Below are positions 20,828 to 28,131 of a stretch of 31,106 bases of DNA, piece after piece (positions within the stretch are counted from its first letter, which is position 1; every line of letters begins with the position of its first letter). The notes under the pieces are model-generated. The model was given only the letters and a program-made list of their open reading frames with translations, did no database searches and was not told the origin of the DNA. The position numbers and the translations under genes are program-made. The stretch lies in the IMG/VR virus record IMGVR_UViG_3300020601_000050, positions 1-31,106 of that record. One strand, written 5' to 3'. The stretch comes from a virus.

Positions 20828-21787
20828 ATGACCACTTTTACCACATCAGATGCCATTGGTGAGCGCGAACAGCTTGCAAATGTCGTGTATCGTATTGACC
20901 CAGATGAGACGCCAATTTTTTCTGCGGTTAAAAAATCAACTGGCAACGGAATCTTCCTTGAGTGGCAGATTCAGGAACTAGCCGCCGCAAGTGCTACCAA
21001 CTTTGCAACTGAAGGTGCTGATGCGTCAATCGCCGCCGCAACACCAACTGTTCGCGCTGGTAACTATATGCAAATCTCACAGAAGGCTTATGCTGTTTCC
21101 AACACTTTGGAACAGGTTGACAAAGCTGGTCGTGAGCGTGAATCCCAGTATCAGCGTGTGCTGAAATCTCTGGAACTGCGCCGCGACATTGAGAAGGCAA
21201 TCGGCGACACCAACGTAGCACGTTCCGGCTCTGACCCTCGTAAATCAGCATCGCTGATGACTTGGATCACCAACGGTTCTGTTGGCTCTGGTTCAACCTT
21301 CTCTGCTGGTCTTGGAACTGACGCTGTGACTGTTGGTACAGCCGCTTCTCGTGGTCTGTCACTGGCACTCATTGATGACGGTATGCAGGACGCTTGGACG
21401 GACGGTGGTTCACCAAAGATGATGGTGACATCTGCCGCCAACCGCGCTGTGTTCTCTGACCTCAGTGCATCCAGCAACTTGGTTAACAACCAAGTGAACA
21501 TGACGAAGGCAAAGGAAGTCACCTATGTTGGTTCAACCTCTGTCTATCTGACTGACTTTGGCACGATTGAGGTTAGCCCATCACGCTTCATGAGCAACGA
21601 CAAGTTGTTCTTGATTGATCCAGACTTTGTTGAAATCGCCACCTTGAACGGTCGTAACTTTGCTGAGAACAGCATTGCGGCTACTGGTGACGCTGAGAAG
21701 TTCCAGATCATCTGCGAATGGACACTCAAGCCACTAGCACCAAAGGCTCACGCCGCTGTGCTTGACCTAGACGGTACTGCCGCCTAA
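20828..21787 (+). CDS. Major capsid protein, SU10/DUF5309 family
   Basis: A 319-residue shell protein with an HK97-type fold by family. The N-terminus (DAIGEREQLANVVYRIDPDE, TPIFSAVKKSTGNGIFLEWQ, EGADASIAAATPTVRAGNYM) and later blocks (ISQKAYAVSNTLEQVDKAGR, DDGMQDAWTDGGSPKMMVTS, DKLFLIDPDFVEIATLNGRN) are those of DUF5309, the family of the SU10 capsid protein. AGGAG lies before the ATG. Codons look biased to C-ending, GC-rich choices relative to neighbours, as expected for the most highly expressed gene. A strong terminator follows directly. Confidence 0.93.
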   Translation: MTTFTTSDAIGEREQLANVVYRIDPDETPIFSAVKKSTGNGIFLEWQIQELAAASATNFATEGADASIAAATPTVRAGNYMQISQKAYAVSNTLEQVDKAGRERESQYQRVLKSLELRRDIEKAIGDTNVARSGSDPRKSASLMTWITNGSVGSGSTFSAGLGTDAVTVGTAASRGLSLALIDDGMQDAWTDGGSPKMMVTSAANRAVFSDLSASSNLVNNQVNMTKAKEVTYVGSTSVYLTDFGTIEVSPSRFMSNDKLFLIDPDFVEIATLNGRNFAENSIAATGDAEKFQIICEWTLKPLAPKAHAAVLDLDGTAA

Positions 21788-21799
21788 CTAATCCTGAGA

Positions 21800-21825
21800 G
21801 GGGCGGTTCGCCGCCCCTTTCTTTT
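21800..21825 (+). terminator. Strong terminator after the capsid gene
   Basis: GGGGCGG (21800-21806), TTCG loop, CCGCCCC (21811-21817), then TTTCTTTT. A perfect 7-bp GC-rich stem with a stable UUCG tetraloop and a T tract. It ends the head operon 12 nt after the capsid stop and just before promoter C. Confidence 0.92.
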
Positions 21826-21853
21826 GCGAATGAGAATAATTATCATTATCATT
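21824..21853 (+). promoter_or_regulatory. Promoter C with Fur-box-like operator, before the tail operon
   Basis: TTGCGA (21824-21829), one base, TGAGAATAATTATCA (21831-21845), one base, TATCAT (21847-21852). The -10 is 5/6 to consensus and the spacer is 17 bp. The dyad differs from the 7-1-7 Fur consensus (TGATAATNATTATCA) at one base. Start of transcription would be near 21859, 9 nt before the next ATG. Same geometry as promoters A and B. Confidence 0.65.
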
Positions 21854-21867
21854 AACACAGGTGATTT

Positions 21868-22185
21868 ATGAAACGCCCCCTGATTACTGACCCCACAACA
21901 GGGAAGACCGTGTACCTTCAGAGTGATACTGAGGGTGATCACATTGTTACTGAGCAGAAGTTTGACACCCTGCTAAAGATCAACAAACAGATGAGCGATG
22001 ACTGGAATTATGGTCAGATGCGCGGCACGCAGAAGCACATGGCGCACATTGCCGAAATACCCAATGTATTGTATCATCACCTCTTGAAGACGCTGGGCAA
22101 GCCTAGCGAAAACCCAAAGGCATGGAAGCAGTGGCTCAACGATGGTGAGAACCGCGCTTTTAGAACTGGTGGCGGCAACGTATGA
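21868..22185 (+). CDS. Small head-tail region protein
   Basis: A 105-residue protein. The N-terminal KRPLITDPTTGKTVYLQSDT and EGDHIVTEQKFDTLLKINKQ are beta-like. Then KHMAHIAEIPNVLYHHLLKT and NPKAWKQWLNDGENRAFRTG form helices. The last motif (W-x-x-WLND-(E/G)-N-x-x-F-R-T-x-G) is one I have seen in a small protein that follows the capsid gene in many podoviruses. Function is unknown, plausibly in head completion. AGGTG lies before the ATG. It is the first gene after promoter C and overlaps the adaptor gene by 4 nt. Confidence 0.75.
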   Translation: MKRPLITDPTTGKTVYLQSDTEGDHIVTEQKFDTLLKINKQMSDDWNYGQMRGTQKHMAHIAEIPNVLYHHLLKTLGKPSENPKAWKQWLNDGENRAFRTGGGNV

Positions 22186-22820
22186 GCATTGGCACTTATT
22201 CAGAACTCAAGACAGCTATTGCCAACTTTCTGGCAAGGGATGACCTGACCGCGCAGATACCTAACTTTATCCAGCTTGCAGAAGGCCGGATGTCACGCGA
22301 GTTAGAGACACGCGAACAGGAAAAGCGGTCAACGGCTACACTAACGGCTGGCGATGAATATATTGCCCTGCCGACAGATATGCGTGAGGTGCGTGAGGTT
22401 AAGTTAAACACCACGCCAATTACCGTTCTTAGCTATCACAGCCCAGTGTCTCTGGACACGAGTTACCCTGATTCTTCTACCGGCAAGCCTCTAGGCTTTA
22501 GTATTGTCGGGCGCGAGATGAAACTGCGTCCGATCCCAGACAGTGCATATACGGCAGAAATCGTGTATATTGGGTCATTAACGGCAATCAGCGATAGCAA
22601 CACACCAACGCTATTTCTGAGATCGCCTGACTTGTATTTGTACGGTGCATTGGCAGAAGCCTATGCGTATTTGCTCGATGAGCAGAGAGCCGCACAGTAT
22701 GATCAGAAGTTCAGCCGTGGCATGGAAGAAGTTAAGGTTGATGAGCAGAGGGCGCATTATGGAACAGGCTCACTGCACATCAAGTCTATTTACAGCAAGC
22801 AAAATGCGAGTATGGAGTAA
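22182..22820 (+). CDS. Head-tail adaptor protein, SU10 type
   Basis: A 212-residue connector. YSELKTAIANFLARDDLTAQ, IPNFIQLAEGRMSRELETRE, YIALPTDMREVREVKLNTTP, MKLRPIPDSAYTAEIVYIGS and LFLRSPDLYLYGALAEAYAY form the typical order of phage adaptor proteins of the SU10 adaptor family (functionally like T7 gp11 or P22 gp4). These dock beneath the portal and join it to the nozzle. The start overlaps the previous stop (ATGA). Position after the capsid gene agrees. Confidence 0.88.
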   Translation: MSIGTYSELKTAIANFLARDDLTAQIPNFIQLAEGRMSRELETREQEKRSTATLTAGDEYIALPTDMREVREVKLNTTPITVLSYHSPVSLDTSYPDSSTGKPLGFSIVGREMKLRPIPDSAYTAEIVYIGSLTAISDSNTPTLFLRSPDLYLYGALAEAYAYLLDEQRAAQYDQKFSRGMEEVKVDEQRAHYGTGSLHIKSIYSKQNASME

Positions 22821-22823
22821 CCT

Positions 22824-23210
22824 ATGAGCGCAATGTCAGACTATCTTGAGAATAAGGTGCTTGACCACATTCTCGCCACAACTAGCTACACAGCACCGGC
22901 CACGGTGTATGTCGGGCTTTCAACAGGGGCGTTCGGTGACGACAACTCCGGCACTGAACTAGCTGGATCAGGTTATGGTCGTGTAGCGGCAAGTTTCGGT
23001 GCGGCATCATCCGGCACAGCCAGCAACGATGCGGCGATTGAGTTTTCTGCCGCGACTGGTAGCTGGGGGACAGTTAGCCACTTTGGTTTGTTTGACGCAT
23101 CGACATCAGGCAATTTGCTGATCCACGGCGCACTGACATCAAACAAAGTAATTGAGACAGGCGATATCCTGAAAGTAGCAATCGGCGACATGGATATCTC
23201 TGCTGACTAA
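22824..23210 (+). CDS. Phage tail protein, Gp80-like family
   Basis: A 128-residue protein. MSDYLENKVLDHILATTSYT then APATVYVGLSTG, GSGYGRVAASFG, IEFSAATGSWGTVSHFGLFD and LLIHGALTSNKVIETGDILK form a beta-rich family of short tail proteins (MS-YLEN-L-DH-LR--YT-P--LYVALYT) seen in many siphoviruses and podoviruses. The exact role is not settled; it may decorate the tail or fibre base. GGAG lies 6 nt before the ATG. Confidence 0.82.
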   Translation: MSAMSDYLENKVLDHILATTSYTAPATVYVGLSTGAFGDDNSGTELAGSGYGRVAASFGAASSGTASNDAAIEFSAATGSWGTVSHFGLFDASTSGNLLIHGALTSNKVIETGDILKVAIGDMDISAD

Positions 23211-23222
23211 GTGGAGTGAGCC

Positions 23223-23933
23223 ATGGCCTCTACTGCGCCATTAGATAAATTAACAGGAACGCTTGATAGTCTCACTATCACGTTAGACACTATTGGCGAC
23301 AAGGTGGACTGGACAGCTACCGCCCTAGACCATATGGATGGCTGGGGTGCGCTTGATAGTTGGGACTACGGCGCGTTAGACACCCTTACACTAAGAGTAT
23401 TTGTTGCTGAAGGTTCGGCATCAACAGCGATGTCGGCACAAACCGCCTCAGATCGCGTCAGGACGGCCTCTAGCATCGCATCACTAGCAATCACACAGGC
23501 GACAGACTCAGATCGCGTCAGGACGGTTTCTGCGGCGATTACAGGCGCGGCTAGTGTATCTGCCACAGCACAGCGCGTAATGTTCGCTTTTGTTACTGTG
23601 CCGATTGTTGATACGGCTACGGCAACAGGCACACGCATTAGAACGGTTGAGGCGACCGCATCAGCATCAGTATCAGCCACAAGCAACTCAAACTTTGTGA
23701 CGCTGGGGCAAGCCACGGCAGATATTGCAGTGACTACCATAACTGGAATAAATGGTGTATTTTCTGGTGTAGGTGCTACTAGCATGGCGTATTCCGGCAC
23801 GGCAGAGGCAGAGATACTTGGCGAGGCTTGGATAACGGTTGACTTTGGTGATGAGACTTGGGCTATCCAGAATGTTGGCAGTGAGGTCTGGGCAAACATC
23901 GCCGCAGGGAATGAGGTCTGGTTACAGCAATGA
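23223..23933 (+). CDS. Repetitive Ala/Ser/Thr-rich structural protein
   Basis: A 236-residue low-complexity protein. The N-terminus has LD repeats (LDKLTGTLDSLTITLDTIGD). The middle has three repeats around (S/G)-(D/T)-R-(V/I)-R-T: SDRVRTASSIASLAITQATD, SDRVRTVSAAITGAASVSAT and GTRIRTVEATASASVSATSN. The C-terminus has three Trp-ended units (GEAWITVDFG-DETW, GSEVWANIAAG, NEVWLQQ). The composition suggests a beta-helix or fibrous rod. GGAG lies before the ATG. It lies between a tail protein and the nozzle, so it is probably a tail component, though without a known family. Confidence 0.7.
   Translation: MASTAPLDKLTGTLDSLTITLDTIGDKVDWTATALDHMDGWGALDSWDYGALDTLTLRVFVAEGSASTAMSAQTASDRVRTASSIASLAITQATDSDRVRTVSAAITGAASVSATAQRVMFAFVTVPIVDTATATGTRIRTVEATASASVSATSNSNFVTLGQATADIAVTTITGINGVFSGVGATSMAYSGTAEAEILGEAWITVDFGDETWAIQNVGSEVWANIAAGNEVWLQQ
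23447..23526 (+). repeat. Two exact 20-bp direct repeats, 60 bp apart
   Basis: CTCAGATCGCGTCAGGACGG at 23447-23466 and again at 23507-23526, exactly 60 bp apart and in frame. It encodes the SDRVRT units of the repetitive tail protein. Recent tandem duplication within the gene is the simplest explanation. Confidence 0.9.
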
Positions 23934-25378
23934 TTACTTTCGGCGAATGGCTACCTGATCAGCCAGACATGAACAACACAATCACCACCGCCAAGAATGT
24001 GATTCCGGCGGCGCAGGGTTATAAATCTTTTCCGCAATTTGTTGAGTACAGTGGCGCGGCTAGTGACACTATTCGCGGCATTTTTGCGGCGAAAGATAAT
24101 GACGGCAATGTCGAGCTATTTGCTGGAGATGCTACTAATCTCTATAAGTTTGACACCACTGACAGTAGCCTTGATGTTGTATCATCAGCCACCCATTCAC
24201 TAGCAAATGCTGAGAAGTGGCGTTTCGTTCAGTTTGGCGAAGAAGTCTATGCGGCTGGCGGTGTGGGTGAGAGCATCCAGAAATGGACAGTAGGGACATC
24301 CACGCAATTTGCTGTGCTGTCAACAGATGCGCCAAAGGCTGACTATATTGCGGTCGTGCGTGACTTTGTGTTCACAGCTAATATTGATGAGGGTTCAGGC
24401 CGTATTCCATACCGCACCAAATGGTCTGGATTCAATACCGCAACTGACTGGACGGCTGGCACAAATCAGTCCGACTTTCAGGACATACCAGACGCAGGTG
24501 CTATTACTGGCCTAGTTGGTGGCGAGTATGCGACTATCCTAATGGAACGCGCTATTGTTCGCGCTACCTATTCAGGCTTGCCGCTAGTGTTTCAGTTCGA
24601 CAAAGTGGAAACCCAGCGTGGCTGTAAGTATTCCGGCTCAGTGTGTAATGTCGGCTCTATTGTGTTCTTTTTGTCTGACGATGGGTTCTATGCCTTTGAT
24701 GGGCAAAGGACTACGCCTATCGGTGCTGAGAAGATCAACGACTTCTTTATGACCGACTTTAACTCAAACTATGCCAAGAATATGTCGGCATCAGTTGACC
24801 CACAACAACAGATTGCTATCTGGTCTTATACCAGTACCCAGTCAACGTCTGGTACACCTGACAAGCTATTGATCTATAACTATGTGCTGGGCAAGTGGTC
24901 ACTGGCAGAGGTTAGCGCAAACTACATTGCGCCATTCTTCTCATCAGGCTACACAATGGATCAGCTAGATAACATTTCGCCCACATTGGACGGATTGTCG
25001 TCAACTCTGGACAGTGCTTTGTTTAAGGGCGGTGAGTATTTCTTTGGTGGTGCATTAGGCGCAAGGCTGTACACATTCACAGGTGATCCGCTTGCGGCAA
25101 CGATTGAAACAGGCGATATTTCGCTGTCAGAGGGCAAACACAGCATTGTGACTAGGGTATATCCATATCACGAGGATGGCACTGCTACTGTGCAGATTGG
25201 CACAAAGAACACACCTAGTGGCACAGCGACACTTGGTGCGGCGGCCTCAATGAATGATGAGGGGTTTGCGCCATTCCGCGAGTCAGGACGCTATCACAGG
25301 CTGAGAATGAACTTAACAGGCAACTGGTCAACGGCACAGGGTATTGATGTCGAGGCTAGGGGGATTGGACGCAGATGA
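23930..25378 (+). CDS. Probable tail nozzle protein (beta-propeller type)
   Basis: A 482-residue protein rich in beta strands. FGEWLPDQPDMNNTITTAKN and VIPAAQGYKSFPQFVEYSGA are the usual N-terminus of podovirus nozzle/gp10-like proteins. Propeller-like blades follow (IRGIFAAKDNDGNVELFAGD, WRFVQFGEEVYAAGGVGESI, GSGRIPYRTKWSGFN). QRGCKYSGSVCNVGSIVFFL and SDDGFYAFDGQRTTPIGAEK are the best conserved blocks. In SU10, T7 (gp12) and P22 (gp10) such proteins close the tail beneath the adaptor. The start overlaps the previous stop and the end overlaps the next ATG (ATGA). Confidence 0.82.
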   Translation: MITFGEWLPDQPDMNNTITTAKNVIPAAQGYKSFPQFVEYSGAASDTIRGIFAAKDNDGNVELFAGDATNLYKFDTTDSSLDVVSSATHSLANAEKWRFVQFGEEVYAAGGVGESIQKWTVGTSTQFAVLSTDAPKADYIAVVRDFVFTANIDEGSGRIPYRTKWSGFNTATDWTAGTNQSDFQDIPDAGAITGLVGGEYATILMERAIVRATYSGLPLVFQFDKVETQRGCKYSGSVCNVGSIVFFLSDDGFYAFDGQRTTPIGAEKINDFFMTDFNSNYAKNMSASVDPQQQIAIWSYTSTQSTSGTPDKLLIYNYVLGKWSLAEVSANYIAPFFSSGYTMDQLDNISPTLDGLSSTLDSALFKGGEYFFGGALGARLYTFTGDPLAATIETGDISLSEGKHSIVTRVYPYHEDGTATVQIGTKNTPSGTATLGAAASMNDEGFAPFRESGRYHRLRMNLTGNWSTAQGIDVEARGIGRR

Positions 25379-25698
25379 CAATTCGTCAGCGACAAACTAA
25401 CTTTCGCACACTAAACCCAGTCACAGCCACCACGCGAGAGATCGCAGAGGTGCTTAACCGTACTATTGATGGCGGCCTAAACAGCATTGGTTATGCCACA
25501 CTTGCCGCTAATGTGACTGAGACAACAGTTGAAGACCCACGCTATAATGTGGAAAGCATAGTGTTCTTTACAGGATATGACCACGATATTGAGCATCATG
25601 CGCCGTATGTAAAAAGCACTAGCACAAATGGAAACATGGTCATTGGACACGCAAACAATGGACACACAGCAGATATCGCGTATCTCATTGTTGGATGA
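25375..25698 (+). CDS. Small tail-associated protein
   Basis: A 107-residue protein. The N-terminal FRTLNPVTATTREIAEVLNR and TIDGGLNSIG is helical; the rest is beta-like (IVFFTGYDHDIEHHAPYVKS, VIGHANNGHTADIAYLIVG). A protein of this layout (short helix with a TTREIAEVLN-x-x-DG pattern and a beta C-terminus) follows the nozzle gene in many podoviruses as I recall it, and may be a nozzle-tip or fibre-attachment piece. ATGA overlap with the nozzle gene. Confidence 0.7.
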   Translation: MTIRQRQTNFRTLNPVTATTREIAEVLNRTIDGGLNSIGYATLAANVTETTVEDPRYNVESIVFFTGYDHDIEHHAPYVKSTSTNGNMVIGHANNGHTADIAYLIVG

Positions 25699-26041
25699 GT
25701 GGGAGCGATGCCAGCACTGGATTGAGGCGGCACTGCCGTATGCAAGTAATAGCCACGGTATAAACGATGTGTGGCTGGCGATACAGAATGGTAAGGCACA
25801 GTTTTTTCCTAGACAAAAGTGTGCTATTGTAACGGAGATCGTTGACTATCCGCGCCGATCTGTTTGCCGTATATGGTTAGCTGGTGGCGATCTGGATGAG
25901 TTAATCGATGCCGAAAAAGACATTGCTCAGTGGGCTAGATCAATCGGCTGTTCAGGCATGGAAATTATCGGTCGTAAAGGCTGGCAACGCAAGCTAACGG
26001 ACTATCAACCCAAGTCCACTGTTTTTGTAAGGGAACTATGA
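25661..26041 (+). CDS. GNAT-like phage protein
   Basis: About 126 residues. SHGINDVWLAIQNGKAQFFP, CAIVTEIVDYPRRSVCRIWL, AGGDLDELIDAEKDIAQWAR and SIGCSGMEIIGRKGWQRKLT form a set of strands and helices resembling GNAT acetyltransferases. The GC-x-x-(L/M)-E-(V/I)-x-GRKGW-x-(R/K)-x-L motif recurs in the protein encoded directly after the nozzle in many podoviruses. No acetyl-CoA P-loop (R/Q-x-x-G-x-G/A) is clear, so activity is doubtful and it may be structural. The start is uncertain: ATG 25661 has no good ribosome site and overlaps the previous gene by 38 nt; the frame is open to 25628. Confidence 0.65.
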   Translation, partial: DTQQISRISLLDEWERCQHWIEAALPYASNSHGINDVWLAIQNGKAQFFPRQKCAIVTEIVDYPRRSVCRIWLAGGDLDELIDAEKDIAQWARSIGCSGMEIIGRKGWQRKLTDYQPKSTVFVREL

Positions 26042-26042
26042 T

Positions 26043-26804
26043 ATGAGTAAGGGTGGCGGTTCAACCAGAACCATTACACAGCAAACAGCCGCACCAGAGT
26101 ATGCACAGCCGTTTCTAAAGTATGGCTTGGCAGAAGCACAGCGTCTGTATGAATCACCAACACCGCAATACTACCCAGAAAGCACTGTGGTAGGATTTTC
26201 GCCAGAAACACAGATGGCTCTAGGTGGTATGCGCGAACAGGCGGTTGCTGGCAGTCCATTTATCCCAGCCACGCAAAATGTAGTAATGCAGAACCTGATG
26301 GGGACTAACCCATTACAGGCGGCGGCATTTAGGCCAGTTGTTGAGCAGATTGAGTCACAGGCCGCGCAAGCAGGTCGTTACGGCTCTGGCTATCAGCAAG
26401 CGGCAGTAGCACAAGCTCTTGCCCCATACGCTTACCAAGCCCAACAAGCCGCTATCCAGCAAGCACCTGCGGCATATCAATTTGGCATGGCTGACCTTGG
26501 CACACTTGCACAGGTTGGCGCGGCTCGTGAGGCACAGGCTGGCGCAGAACTAGCGGCGGATATCGAGCGTTTCCAGTTCGAGCAAGCAAGGCCATATCAG
26601 AAACTTGGCGATTACTTGCAGATGGTTCAGGGCGGTTCTGGTGCGTTGGGTGGTCAGACAATCACGCCACAGTTTAGACAGCCATTAGCAGGTGCTTTAG
26701 GCGGTGCATTAACTGGCGCACAACTGGGCGGCCAACTAGGCTTTGCTGGTGCTGGTAGTCTTGCGCCATTCGCTATTGGCGGTAGCTTACTGGGGATGAT
26801 GTAA
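26043..26804 (+). CDS. Ejection / internal virion protein (small)
   Basis: A 253-residue protein. PEYAQPFLKYGLAEAQRLYE and YYPESTVVGFSPETQMALGG, then a long Ala/Gln-rich amphipathic region with AAQAGRYGSGYQQAAVAQAL and IERFQFEQARPYQKLGDYLQ. It ends in a Gly-rich hydrophobic tail (GALGGALTGAQLGGQLGFAG). This composition and gene order match the first of three ejection proteins in T7-like and SU10-like podoviruses, which leave the virion to form a channel across the cell envelope. RBS AAGGGAAC lies before the ATG. The Gly-rich tail could insert into membrane. Confidence 0.78.
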   Translation: MSKGGGSTRTITQQTAAPEYAQPFLKYGLAEAQRLYESPTPQYYPESTVVGFSPETQMALGGMREQAVAGSPFIPATQNVVMQNLMGTNPLQAAAFRPVVEQIESQAAQAGRYGSGYQQAAVAQALAPYAYQAQQAAIQQAPAAYQFGMADLGTLAQVGAAREAQAGAELAADIERFQFEQARPYQKLGDYLQMVQGGSGALGGQTITPQFRQPLAGALGGALTGAQLGGQLGFAGAGSLAPFAIGGSLLGMM

Positions 26805-26805
26805 C

Positions 26806-28131
26806 ATGGCAAACGGATATCAGTTTCCTTATGGGTTTCAGCAGGGTAATCTGCTAACGGCACAAAGACCTACTGCCAAAAGTTTTTATCCGGCGGCTCA
26901 ACAGGGTAAATTTGGATTGCCTAAACCATATGAGCCACAATCATCTATGCTTGCGCCAACTATGGCGGCTATTGCGTCAAGAACTACACAGCCACTATCG
27001 ACACCAACGAGTGTTGCGATGCCAACTGCACCATTGGCGCGATCTCAGTTTTTGCAGGAACGGCAGGGCGTTCCATTGCCACGCCCACGTCCAGAGGGTA
27101 TGCCACCTAGCGGCTTGGATCAGTTACGAGCCGCACAGCTACGGATGCCAGCAAAAGGTAGCCCAGAGGCCGCAGGATTGTCTGCGGCTGGCACACAGTT
27201 ACTAGCGGCTGGTGGTTGGCAAGATAGACCAGTAACACTGGGCGAGACATTAGCATCTGGGATGCAAGCCTATACCACAGCAAAGCAAGAGGCTGAAAAA
27301 CTGCAATATGATAAGCAACGGCAAGCGTTAGCGGATCAGCTTGCTTTGGCTGGTTTCCAACTTGATGTGCAAAAGGCTATGCAACCAGACCTAACCTCGG
27401 CTGAAAAAAATGCGTTGGCTATGGGGCTTCAGCGCGGCACTCCTGAGTTCAATGATTTCATTATGAGGGCGGCAACAAAGCCACAAACATCTGTGTTTAT
27501 TGGTGGTGATGAACAGAAAAAATTGGCTTACCAAGAGGCGTTAAATACACGGAAAGAACTTAAAGAATCTGTTGCCTCAACTGAAGCAATGATACCACGT
27601 CTTATGTTGGCTATGGACTTGCTAGAAAGCGGTGTCGAAACTGGTAGGCTTGAGTCATCATTGCTTCCAGTAAAACAGTGGATGAGAAGTTTAAATCTGT
27701 TAAGCGATGAGCAGATAGAAAACTTAACTGATCAAGAGCTTATAGATAGTGCTACTGCGGCATTAACCCCTGCACAGCGTGTGGCTGGTTCTGGCACAAC
27801 ATCCGATAGAGACATGAACTACTATCAAAGAGCAACCGTAAATATGGCAAATACGCCTGAAGCTAACAGAGTTATTGCGGCTATGCAGATACAGCTTAAT
27901 AAATACAACAAAAAGCGTTTGTCTTTATTTGATGATTACATTCAAGACAAAGGTCACGACTTTGGATTTGGAGATTATGCTGATGAACAGCTTGGTTCGT
28001 TCTATCAAAGGGTAGAAAGCCAAGAGCAGTTTCAGCAGTTAGTTGATGACGGTATGATCGAGGACGGTGATGTTTTCTTTAATGGGGTGTCCGGCGAGTT
28101 TGATGTTTTTAACAAAGAGGCTTTTCAGTAA
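26806..28131 (+). CDS. Ejection / internal virion protein (middle)
   Basis: A 441-residue protein. The N-terminal 110 residues are Pro/Gln-rich and unstructured (PTAPLARSQFLQERQGVPLP). A coiled region follows (about 155-190). The C-terminal half has LLESGVETGRLESSLLPVKQ, LTDQELIDSATAALTPAQRV and AGSGTTSDRDMNYYQRATVN, a set of motifs (LL-SG-V-TGR-----LP-KQ, V-GSG-TSDR-M) I recall from internal virion proteins of marine podoviruses. It should be packed in the head and ejected into the cell. The ATG is 2 nt after the previous stop; it overlaps the next gene (TAATG). Confidence 0.78.
   Translation: MANGYQFPYGFQQGNLLTAQRPTAKSFYPAAQQGKFGLPKPYEPQSSMLAPTMAAIASRTTQPLSTPTSVAMPTAPLARSQFLQERQGVPLPRPRPEGMPPSGLDQLRAAQLRMPAKGSPEAAGLSAAGTQLLAAGGWQDRPVTLGETLASGMQAYTTAKQEAEKLQYDKQRQALADQLALAGFQLDVQKAMQPDLTSAEKNALAMGLQRGTPEFNDFIMRAATKPQTSVFIGGDEQKKLAYQEALNTRKELKESVASTEAMIPRLMLAMDLLESGVETGRLESSLLPVKQWMRSLNLLSDEQIENLTDQELIDSATAALTPAQRVAGSGTTSDRDMNYYQRATVNMANTPEANRVIAAMQIQLNKYNKKRLSLFDDYIQDKGHDFGFGDYADEQLGSFYQRVESQEQFQQLVDDGMIEDGDVFFNGVSGEFDVFNKEAFQ

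Noticed and set aside
23366-23899. Leftward open frame of 177 codons
   Set aside because: It mirrors the Ala/Ser/Thr-rich repeats of the tail protein on the other strand; no gene-like motifs.
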